A DNA stretch of 15,213 bases from Spirochaetia bacterium (GTDB taxonomy: Bacteria > Spirochaetota > Spirochaetia > PWKH01): assembly GCA_021736545.1 (NCBI GenBank), contig JAIPFS010000015.1, forward strand, positions 1 through 15,213. The letters run 5' to 3'. Numbering within the stretch: position 1 is the stretch's first letter; each line of letters begins with the position of its first letter. This document shows, in pieces, positions 1 to 5,902 of this stretch. The position numbers and the translations under genes are program-made. Below the pieces are notes generated by a model. The model made no database searches. It was not told the DNA's origin and saw nothing but the letters and a program-made list of their open reading frames with translations.

Positions 1-1
1 A

Positions 2-1513
2 ATTGGCCTTCCTCTCTTTGGTTTGATTCTAGGTTGGATAATTCGTTGGCTATATGCCAAATTTCAGCTATCCTCAGTGGAGCAAAAAGCTCAAAGACTG
101 AGCCAGGAAGCAATAAAAGAAGCTGAAGCTAAAAAGAAAGAGATCCTTTTAGAGGGAAGAGATGAGTTATTACGTGAAAGAAACCAGCAGGAACGTGAAT
201 TTAGAGAACGTAGATTGGAGATTCAGAAGAATGAACGGCGTAATATTCAAAAAGAGGAAAATCTAGAAAAAAAGCAGTCTGAGCTTGAAAAGAGCAGAAG
301 AATGCTGTCAGACCGAGAGGAACAACTCAAAAGAAAAGAGTCGATCCTAAGTGAGCAAGAAGAGAAATGGAGAATTGAACTGGAAAGAATTGCCGGTTTG
401 AGCAGTGAACAGGCAAAAGACATTATCATTGAGAGTATGAAGCAGGAAGCTGAGCGGGATGCTCAGGTGGTAATTAACAAAATCGAGCAGGAAGCTCAGT
501 TAAAAGCTGATAAGCTGGCTCGTGATATTGTTGTTACTTCTATTCAGCGATTAGCTACGGATGTCAGTTCAGAAATATCCATAAGCTCGGTAACCTTGCC
601 GAATGATGAGATGAAAGGAAGAATTATTGGGAGGGAAGGAAGAAACATCCGTACCCTTGAAACCTTGACTGGGGTTGATGTCATTATTGATGATACTCCT
701 GAAGCTGTAGTTATTTCCTGTTTTGATCCAGTGAGGAAGGAAATTGCAAAGGTTGCTCTTGAACGCTTAATACAGGATGGAAGAATACATCCTGCACGGA
801 TTGAAGAGGTCGTACAGAAAGTTACGAAAGAGATTACAAAAATAATCGCAGAGGAAGGGGAACAGCTTCTTTTTGATCTGCATGTCCATAACATGAATCA
901 GGAAGGAATAAGGGCCCTTGGAAGATTGCATTTTCGTACTAGTTATGGGCAGAATGTGCTGAAACATGCGAAAGAGGTTGCAGTCCTTGCTAGTATGATA
1001 GCTGCTGAGGTAGGTGCTGACAGGGAAATAGCAAAACGATCCGGGCTCCTTCATGATATCGGTAAAGGTATTGAAACTGAGACCGATGCCAACCATGCGG
1101 AAATGGGTGCAGAGCTTGCAAGAAAGATGGGAGAAGACTCCCGGGTGATAAATGCTATCTTATCCCATCACAACGATGTAGAGCCTACTTGTGTTGAATC
1201 TGTGATTGTCCAGATTGCTGATGCGATTTCTGCATCCCGACCTGGCGCTAGGCGCGAAACGCTGAACAACTATATTAGAAGGTTGGAAAACCTTGAGAAG
1301 ATTTCTGAAAGTTTTGAAGGGGTAGATAAGGCTTATGCTATTCAGGCCGGCCGCGAGTTGCGAATACTGGTTAATAATGAATCCGTAAATGATGACAGCG
1401 CCAAAGGCCTTGCAAAAGAAATTGCAAAGAAAATTGAAGATGAGCTTAGGTACCCTGGGCGAATCAAAGTGACTATCATTAGAGAAACGCGGGTAGTTGA
1501 ATACGCCCGGTAA
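2..1513 (+). CDS. rny: RNase Y (endoribonuclease), 5' partial
   Basis: RNase Y is the membrane-anchored endoribonuclease that starts bulk mRNA decay in many bacteria. The frame is open from base 2 with no stop, and the family normally begins just before its membrane helix, so the true start probably lies a few codons upstream of the window. The TTG at 23 falls inside the hydrophobic segment and is unlikely to be the start. Counting residues from that TTG, the order is: membrane helix (to about residue 12), a long charged coiled coil (about 15-170), a KH domain with the GRIIGREGRNIR motif (199-210), and an HD domain with the metal-binding LLHDIGK motif (His344, Asp345) and the later SHHND motif. 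All key motifs are intact. The next gene is ymdB, the common partner of rny in other phyla. Identification is secure; only the start is missing. Confidence 0.96.
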   Translation: MGLPLFGLILGWIIRWLYAKFQLSSVEQKAQRLSQEAIKEAEAKKKEILLEGRDELLRERNQQEREFRERRLEIQKNERRNIQKEENLEKKQSELEKSRRMLSDREEQLKRKESILSEQEEKWRIELERIAGLSSEQAKDIIIESMKQEAERDAQVVINKIEQEAQLKADKLARDIVVTSIQRLATDVSSEISISSVTLPNDEMKGRIIGREGRNIRTLETLTGVDVIIDDTPEAVVISCFDPVRKEIAKVALERLIQDGRIHPARIEEVVQKVTKEITKIIAEEGEQLLFDLHVHNMNQEGIRALGRLHFRTSYGQNVLKHAKEVAVLASMIAAEVGADREIAKRSGLLHDIGKGIETETDANHAEMGAELARKMGEDSRVINAILSHHNDVEPTCVESVIVQIADAISASRPGARRETLNNYIRRLENLEKISESFEGVDKAYAIQAGRELRILVNNESVNDDSAKGLAKEIAKKIEDELRYPGRIKVTIIRETRVVEYAR

Positions 1514-1520
1514 TCCAGAT

Positions 1521-1555
1521 TAACCGCTGAAGCCGGAAAACGGCTGAAGCGGTTA
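1521..1555 (+). terminator. Hairpin after rny, possible weak terminator or RNA processing site
   Basis: An inverted repeat begins 8 bases after the rny stop. An 8-bp stem (1521-1528 with 1548-1555) is followed by a 2x2 internal loop with GA on both strands, then a 5-bp stem (1531-1535 with 1541-1545) and a GAAAA loop. The downstream sequence is AT-rich (TTATTATATG) but has no clean T run, so termination may be partial. The tandem GA pair could form sheared G-A pairs in RNA. The hairpin is clear; its function is inferred. Confidence 0.5.
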
Positions 1556-1589
1556 TTATATGTATACGTAATATTATATGTTTGCGTAA
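1556..1589 (+). repeat. 16-bp imperfect direct repeat between rny and ymdB
   Basis: Two 16-base copies, TTATATGTATACGTAA (1556-1571) and TTATATGTTTGCGTAA (1574-1589), match at 14 of 16 positions with an 18-base period. They sit between the rny hairpin and the ymdB ribosome-binding site. They are AT-rich and could include a -10 element, but no convincing -35 box pairs with it. Confidence 0.6.
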
Positions 1590-1617
1590 GTGAGAAACGA
1601 TTGGAGTTAATGATAAC

Positions 1618-2415
1618 GTGTCTAATCAAATTGTGAAGGCTCTGTTCCTTGGTGATGTCTGCGGACAGCCCGGCTGCAGAGCCCTTTTCATGGGCTTGAA
1701 ACAGCTGATCAAGGATTATCATGCGGATGTGGTAATTACGAACGGTGAGAACGCCGCAGACGGATTCGGAATTACTCCGGAACTTGCTGAGCAAATGCGA
1801 AATTCCGGGGTTGATATTATCACTTCCGGTAATCACATCTGGCAGAAACGGGAAATTATTCCCATGCTGAAGAATCAGGAATGGATTCTCCGGCCGGCAA
1901 ATTACCCGCCTAAAGTCCCCGGCAGGGGGTTTACCATTTTTGAAGCAAAAAAAGTGAAAGTTGGGGTTCTAAATTTACAGGGAAGAAAGAGTCTTCCCAG
2001 TACAGACTGCCCTTTCCGGGTGGGAAAAGATATTATCCAGCAGCTTCGGTCTAAAACTCATATTATCATAGTTGATTTTCATGCAGAAAATACTGAAGAG
2101 AAAGAGGCCTTGGGAAAATATTTTGATGGGCAGGTATCTGCCGTTCTTGGCACCCATACCCATGTGCAGACAGCGGATGAACGAATTCTGCCCAAAGGGA
2201 CTGCTTATATTACTGACGTCGGCATGACCGGCCCTGAGATGAGTGTTATCGGAAGTAGGCCGGACCTGTCCCTGGAGCGTCAGTTAACACAGATGCCGAT
2301 AAAAAGTGAAATACTGGATGATTCAACTATGATAAACGGTGTTCTGCTGTCCATTGATATTGAAACAGGAAATGCAGAAAAAATTGAACGGGTGTTTCGA
2401 AAATTTGCATTCTGA
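1618..2415 (+). CDS. ymdB: YmdB-family metallophosphoesterase
   Basis: This belongs to the YmdB (TIGR00282) family of dinuclear-metal phosphoesterases, which hydrolyse 2',3'-cyclic nucleotides in vitro and affect biofilm formation and motility choice in Bacillus. The metal-site motifs are all visible: LGDVCGQPG near residue 11, NGENAADG at 42-49, SGNHIW at 70-75, FHAE near 158, GTHTHVQTAD near 179, and a DVGMTGP segment. The length of 265 residues is typical. Translation starts at GTG; GGAG at 1603-1606 lies 11 bases upstream, rather far, and no in-frame ATG or TTG is nearby. It follows rny by 104 bases, an arrangement shared with Firmicutes, where YmdB and RNase Y are linked genetically. A terminator-like hairpin follows. 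The family call is firm; the in vivo substrate in this organism is unknown. Confidence 0.95.
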   Translation: MSNQIVKALFLGDVCGQPGCRALFMGLKQLIKDYHADVVITNGENAADGFGITPELAEQMRNSGVDIITSGNHIWQKREIIPMLKNQEWILRPANYPPKVPGRGFTIFEAKKVKVGVLNLQGRKSLPSTDCPFRVGKDIIQQLRSKTHIIIVDFHAENTEEKEALGKYFDGQVSAVLGTHTHVQTADERILPKGTAYITDVGMTGPEMSVIGSRPDLSLERQLTQMPIKSEILDDSTMINGVLLSIDIETGNAEKIERVFRKFAF

Positions 2416-2488
2416 TCTCAGTGAGCTTTTCGGCAGCAGCTGGCATAGTGTTCTGAACACCTATTCTGATCAGCAGTAATCTGGTAGT

Positions 2489-2519
2489 ATGTGCCTGCTT
2501 TCTGCAGGGGCATTCTTTT
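2489..2519 (+). terminator. Putative Rho-independent terminator after ymdB
   Basis: A hairpin with a CCTGC/GCAGG inner stem (2494-2498 with 2504-2508), a TTTCT loop, a two-base internal mismatch and an outer ATG/CAT stem (2489-2491 with 2511-2513) is followed by TTCTTTT. It lies 74 bases past the ymdB stop and probably separates rny-ymdB from tlyA transcription. Confidence 0.55.
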
Positions 2520-2561
2520 CCGACTTATACTATCCGATTTCTACTATCCGACTTGTACAGA
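2520..2561 (+). repeat. Three 14-bp imperfect tandem repeats upstream of tlyA
   Basis: Three consecutive 14-base units start with CCGACTT or CCGATTT at 2520, 2534 and 2548. The first two end in ACTAT, giving -10-like strings such as TATACT (2526-2531). The third diverges at its end. No -35 box at proper spacing is evident. They begin directly at the end of the ymdB terminator T run. Confidence 0.65.
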
Positions 2562-2585
2562 ATGTGTAAGTTTCGACTTTTCCCT

Positions 2586-2627
2586 GGAAGCGCCTGAGCC
2601 ATGAAAGGGAGCGCCTGAGCCATGAAA
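2586..2627 (+). repeat. 21-bp tandem duplication of the tlyA ribosome-binding site and start codon
   Basis: Units 2586-2606 and 2607-2627 are identical at 20 of 21 bases. Each holds a Shine-Dalgarno-like GGAAG or GGGAG, a TGA, and an ATG AAA. The two ATGs (2601 and 2622) are in the same frame, but the TGA at 2616-2618 closes the first after five codons (Met-Lys-Gly-Ser-Ala). The second ATG opens tlyA. Confidence 0.9.
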
Positions 2628-3392
2628 AAAAAGAGTAAAAAAGTAAAACACCTGCCTCTGATAGATGCTGCCCAAAAAGCATACCCGCAAATTTCCAGGA
2701 AAAAGCTCATCTCGTATATATACTGCCGGGAAGTTAAGGTGGGAAACGAGCACCCTGCGGATCCGAAACTGAAGGTTTCGGAGAATTTGCCTATTGAGCT
2801 TGAACCGGTACTGTATGTTTCTCGGGGAGGAGAGAAACTTGCTCATGCCCTCTATGAGTGGAATATTTCCACAGCTGGAAAGGTATGTATCGATGCTGGC
2901 GCCTCCACCGGCGGATTTACTGACTGTCTGCTGCAGGAAGGGGCGAAATATGTATATGCCGTAGATGTAGGCTATAATCAGCTAGCCTATTCCCTGCGTA
3001 CGGATGAACGGGTCGGCGTTTACGAGAAAACCAATATCATGGATTTTGAGAGCGGTGAGCTTCAGGCTGATTTTGCAGCGGCGGATTTATCCTTCCGCTC
3101 GATAAGAGGAGCGGCAGCTCATCTTATCTCATTGACCCGGGAACGTATGTGCATAGCATTGATTAAACCTCAGTTTGAACTTGCGGATCTGCTCCGTTCG
3201 GGAGCAGTTGATGCTGGGGATGCGGCTTTTGATGGTGTAGTCAGGGATGAACAGCTGCAGAAAGAGGTGCTCAATAAACTTGAGCAGCTGCTGCTTGACG
3301 AGGACGTAGCCATCAGCAGAATTCTCCCCTCCCCAATCCGGGGCAGGAAGGGAAATCAGGAGTACTTGGCAATGCTTGTGCCGGTATCATAG
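2622..3392 (+). CDS. tlyA: TlyA-family rRNA 2'-O-methyltransferase (S4 plus FtsJ-like domains)
   Basis: TlyA proteins are SAM-dependent ribose methyltransferases. The characterised members modify 16S and sometimes 23S rRNA, and some are annotated as hemolysins. An S4-like RNA-binding region covers about residues 10-60. It is followed by the linker motif YVSRGGEKL (65-73), the SAM-binding loop DAGASTGGFTD (91-101), AVDVGYNQL (113-121), ADLSF (154-158), LIKPQFE (180-186), GVVRD (205-209) and the terminal SPIRGRKGNQEYL (237-249). The length of 256 residues is normal. The basic N-terminus (MKKKSKKVK) is slightly longer than in many homologues. The start at 2622 is the second copy of a duplicated ribosome-binding-site/ATG unit. 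The gene converges with the GerMN gene, which ends 44 bases away. The target nucleotide is not readable from the sequence. Confidence 0.93.
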   Translation: MKKKSKKVKHLPLIDAAQKAYPQISRKKLISYIYCREVKVGNEHPADPKLKVSENLPIELEPVLYVSRGGEKLAHALYEWNISTAGKVCIDAGASTGGFTDCLLQEGAKYVYAVDVGYNQLAYSLRTDERVGVYEKTNIMDFESGELQADFAAADLSFRSIRGAAAHLISLTRERMCIALIKPQFELADLLRSGAVDAGDAAFDGVVRDEQLQKEVLNKLEQLLLDEDVAISRILPSPIRGRKGNQEYLAMLVPVS

Positions 3393-3436
3393 GTAGTTGG
3401 TTGGTTGGGTAGTTGGTTGGGTAGTTGGGTAGTTGG
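3393..3436 (+). repeat. GTAG(TTGG)n tandem repeat between convergent genes
   Basis: The 44 bases between the tlyA stop and the convergent stop codon at 3437-3439 are built entirely of GTAG followed by TTGG units, with counts 3, 2, 1 and 1. The plus strand carries at least nine GG or GGG runs separated by short TT or TTAG-type loops, so a two-quartet G-quadruplex is possible. No conventional terminator was seen for either gene here. Confidence 0.85.
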
Positions 3437-4045
3437 TTAGTTTTCGGACAATGGCGGTCGGGTTTTGGGAAGGGGGTTATCCAAGGGAATTGGACCGTGG
3501 GTAATTGTTTTATCAATGAGGATAATAACGCTGTTAATGGCGGTGAAGGGCTGCAGGCTGTGAAGGATCTGCAGATATGCCAGCTGTATACCGTCGTCTC
3601 CAAGGGGATGTTCCTCAATGAGTTCTTTAGAAAATGAGACATAGATAGTTCCTCGTACAATTTGTGATCCCAGGTAATCTGCATCAGAGGGGATTGCAGA
3701 AAAGAGACCGGAGCCGATCTCCTCTTCCGTAGGCGGAAAGGTCAGCGATAGCAGGGCGGCATCAATACGGTCCTGGGGAAGAGCTTCAATTTCAGTCCGC
3801 GATAAGCCCTGCATTTCGAGTATAAAGCTGTTGTCAGTGAAGCGAATGAGAGGTCTGAAAACCGTTTGCGTCTTGAGTGCTTCATCAGATTGATCGGATT
3901 CAGCAGCGGTTCTGAAATCTCCTGTATCCATTTTGATAGCTTGGATTGATCGAATAATGGAAGGGATAGTCAGGACGGCGCTAATGAGAATCACGAGCAG
4001 AAGGAGAGACCACATAGTAATCTGAAGCTTTGTGTTACGGTTCAT
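3437..4045 (-). CDS. Membrane-anchored GerMN-domain protein
   Basis: The 202-residue product has a basic N-terminus and one hydrophobic segment (about residues 9-31), so it is probably anchored in the cytoplasmic membrane with the rest outside. From about residue 65 to 180 it resembles the GerMN domain (PF10646). Visible signatures are GLFSAIP, then IVRGTIYVSFSKEL, then LAYLQILHSLQPFTAINSVIILID, ending the domain as the family does with a hydrophobic strand. The tail is Pro-rich. GerMN domains occur in the Bacillus germination protein GerM but also widely in non-sporulating bacteria, so a spore role is not implied. AAGAAGG lies about 10 bases upstream of the ATG. It is transcribed divergently from ptsI with overlapping promoters and converges on tlyA. 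The domain call comes from motif recall, not a search. Confidence 0.75.
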   Translation of the reverse strand: MNRNTKLQITMWSLLLLVILISAVLTIPSIIRSIQAIKMDTGDFRTAAESDQSDEALKTQTVFRPLIRFTDNSFILEMQGLSRTEIEALPQDRIDAALLSLTFPPTEEEIGSGLFSAIPSDADYLGSQIVRGTIYVSFSKELIEEHPLGDDGIQLAYLQILHSLQPFTAINSVIILIDKTITHGPIPLDNPLPKTRPPLSEN

Positions 4046-4087
4046 CTCGTAATAGCCTTCTTTATTTACTAATTGAAGCTCTTTTGT

Positions 4088-4116
4088 ATCATATAGAAAG
4101 CTCTATAGTTTGACAA
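4088..4116 (-). promoter_or_regulatory. Sigma70-type promoter for the GerMN gene
   Basis: Reading the minus strand, TTGTCA (4116-4111) and TATGAT (4093-4088) are separated by exactly 17 bases, each one mismatch from consensus. The ATG is 43 bases downstream of the -10 box, leaving an ordinary 5' leader with a ribosome-binding site. Its -35 box overlaps that of the ptsI promoter. Confidence 0.72.
4092..4107. promoter_or_regulatory. Dyad TATAGA-AAGC-TCTATA in the divergent promoter
   Basis: A perfect 6-bp inverted repeat with a 4-base centre lies in the spacer of the minus-strand promoter, touches its -10 box, and ends 2 bases before the ptsI -35 box. Position and symmetry fit an operator that could act on both promoters. 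It is AT-rich, so chance is possible; no regulator gene is nearby. Confidence 0.35.
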
Positions 4117-4138
4117 CACAAGGAAAACTACGTATAGT
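4110..4138 (+). promoter_or_regulatory. Strong sigma70-type promoter for ptsI
   Basis: TTGACA (4110-4115, perfect consensus) and TATAGT (4133-4138, 5 of 6) are separated by 17 bases. The expected transcription start, about 7 bases after the -10 box, is near 4145, only about 3 bases before the ptsI ATG at 4148. The purine-rich AAAGGTG before the ATG would then lie mostly outside the mRNA. Confidence 0.8.
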
Positions 4139-4147
4139 AAAGGTGTC

Positions 4148-5902
4148 ATGAGAATCATCAAAGGTATCCCCAGCTCCCCAGGTATAGCAATAGGAAAGGT
4201 TTTTTTATATGCAAATCAGCATATAAAGATACCGGTATATTCAATCGATAAAAGCGAGATCCCTCAGGAAATTGAGCGCTTTAAGGAAGCTGTCGGAAAA
4301 ACAGAAAAAGATCTCAAGGAGTTGAAATCTCAGAGCAGCAATGCTTCCAAAAAAGAGAAAGAGAAGGATCTGGAAATTATCGATACCCACTTGATGATGC
4401 TTCAGGATCCGGATCTACACAGTCAGGTGAAGAGCGGTCTAAAGGATCACCTGGTAAATATTGAGCGAGTTCTTGAATTAACTATTAATATGATGATAGA
4501 GACTCTGCAGAACAGTGATGATCAATATCTGCAGGAGCGAATAGTAGATTTGTATGACGTGGAAAGCAGACTGCTGCACCATCTGCTGTATATTGACAGG
4601 ACATCACTTTCGGATATTCAGGAAAAAGTAGTTCTTGTATCTTCAAATCTGCTGCCTTCACAGGTGCTCTCTCTGAACAAGAAATATGTGCAGGCTTTAG
4701 CCCTGGATGCCGGGGGAAGAACGTCGCATACGGCAATTCTAGCCCGTTCCTTTGAGATTCCAGCGGTGCTCGGCTTGTCGACCATAAGCGAGAAAGTAAA
4801 GAACGGTGATACGATCATTGTCGACGGAAATGCGGGAAAGGTGATTATTCGTCCGAACCGTAGAACCGTAGAAGACTACATGGTTTACCTTTCCCGCTGG
4901 GAGAAGCATGAACAGTCTCTGATGAAGCTGAATGAGCTGCCATCGGAATCACAGGATGGGCATCGTGTAATCCTGAAGGCTAATCTGGAAATCCCCGATG
5001 AGATTGATTCAGCCCTTCAGCATGGAGCTGAGGGAGTAGGGCTCTATCGTTCGGAATTCCTCTTTCTCAAACCGGGAGAAGTTGCCAGCGAGCAGGAGCA
5101 GTACGAAGCCTATTCCCGGGTGCTGAAAGGAATGGGACAGAAGAAGCCGGTAACCATTCGTACCATCGATGTCGGGGGAGATAAGGTTATACCCGGGATT
5201 GAGGATTTTGATGAAGAGAACCCGATTCTCGGATGGCGGGCAGTTCGTTTCTGTCTGTCCCGAAAAGATATTTTCCGCAGCCAGCTGAAGGCGATGCTTC
5301 GAGCCTCCGTTCATGGGAAGCTGCAGATCATGTTCCCCATGATCAGCGGTGTTGAAGAACTGAATGATGTGCTTCAGGTGCTGGAGAATGTAAAGGAAGA
5401 ATGCCGCAGGGAAGGCACAAAATTTGACGAGGAATTGAAAGTAGGGACCATGATTGAGGTTCCCTCTGCTGCTCTGATAGCGGATATTATTGCAGAGAGA
5501 GTGGATTTCTTTTCCATTGGTACCAATGACTTGATTCAGTATACTATTGCCGTGGACAGAGGCAATGGGAAAATAGCGTATCTATATCAACCATTTCATC
5601 CAGGTGTTTTACGATTCATCAAGATGATTATAGACCACGGACATACAGCGGGAATCCCTGTCGGTATGTGCGGCGAGATGGCGGGGGACCCTGTTTCCAC
5701 TGTACTGCTCCTTGGAATGGGTTTGGATGAGTTCAGCATGAGTCCTTCGGCAATACTTGAGGTCAAACGGATAATCCGCTCCGTATCTTACTCAGATGCT
5801 CAGCAGTTAGTCGATGTGATCATGGAGATGGATTCATATATTGAAATTAATGCATATGTAAGGAAATGGATGAATGAGCGATTTGAATTCTTTGAATACT
5901 AA
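4148..5902 (+). CDS. ptsI: PTS enzyme I (phosphoenolpyruvate-protein phosphotransferase)
   Basis: Enzyme I takes phosphate from phosphoenolpyruvate onto its own histidine and passes it to HPr, the first step of the phosphotransferase system. The N-terminal SPGIAIGK segment fits the usual start of the family. The phospho-histidine motif GGRTSHTAILAR is present, with His194 the expected active site. The PEP-binding barrel shows YRSEFLF, TIDVGGDK, IMFPMISG, MIEVPSAAL, FFSIGTNDLIQYT and VGMCGEMAGDP (Cys508). The length of 584 residues is normal. No ptsH or enzyme II gene is in the window. In several spirochaetes the system is reduced and thought to be regulatory, so whether it drives sugar uptake here is open. 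The last 29 bases overlap der in another frame, which implies translational coupling. A strong promoter sits almost directly on the start codon. Confidence 0.97.
   Translation: MRIIKGIPSSPGIAIGKVFLYANQHIKIPVYSIDKSEIPQEIERFKEAVGKTEKDLKELKSQSSNASKKEKEKDLEIIDTHLMMLQDPDLHSQVKSGLKDHLVNIERVLELTINMMIETLQNSDDQYLQERIVDLYDVESRLLHHLLYIDRTSLSDIQEKVVLVSSNLLPSQVLSLNKKYVQALALDAGGRTSHTAILARSFEIPAVLGLSTISEKVKNGDTIIVDGNAGKVIIRPNRRTVEDYMVYLSRWEKHEQSLMKLNELPSESQDGHRVILKANLEIPDEIDSALQHGAEGVGLYRSEFLFLKPGEVASEQEQYEAYSRVLKGMGQKKPVTIRTIDVGGDKVIPGIEDFDEENPILGWRAVRFCLSRKDIFRSQLKAMLRASVHGKLQIMFPMISGVEELNDVLQVLENVKEECRREGTKFDEELKVGTMIEVPSAALIADIIAERVDFFSIGTNDLIQYTIAVDRGNGKIAYLYQPFHPGVLRFIKMIIDHGHTAGIPVGMCGEMAGDPVSTVLLLGMGLDEFSMSPSAILEVKRIIRSVSYSDAQQLVDVIMEMDSYIEINAYVRKWMNERFEFFEY

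Noticed and set aside
23..25. TTG at 23 as the start of RNase Y
   Set aside because: The frame is open to the window edge and the upstream residues (IGLPLFG) continue the hydrophobic anchor, so the start is most likely outside the window.
1342..1836. 164-codon minus-strand open frame across the rny-ymdB junction
   Set aside because: It covers two well-identified plus-strand genes and the intergenic hairpin and shows no recognisable motif.
2544..2846. Minus-strand open frames with repeated MAQALP or HGSGAP strings
   Set aside because: The repeated peptide only reflects the 21-bp duplication at the tlyA start. The plus-strand tlyA evidence is strong.
3425..3637. 70-codon plus-strand open frame opposite the GerMN gene
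   Set aside because: It is antisense to a gene with a membrane helix, ribosome-binding site, promoter and domain similarity, and has no motif of its own.
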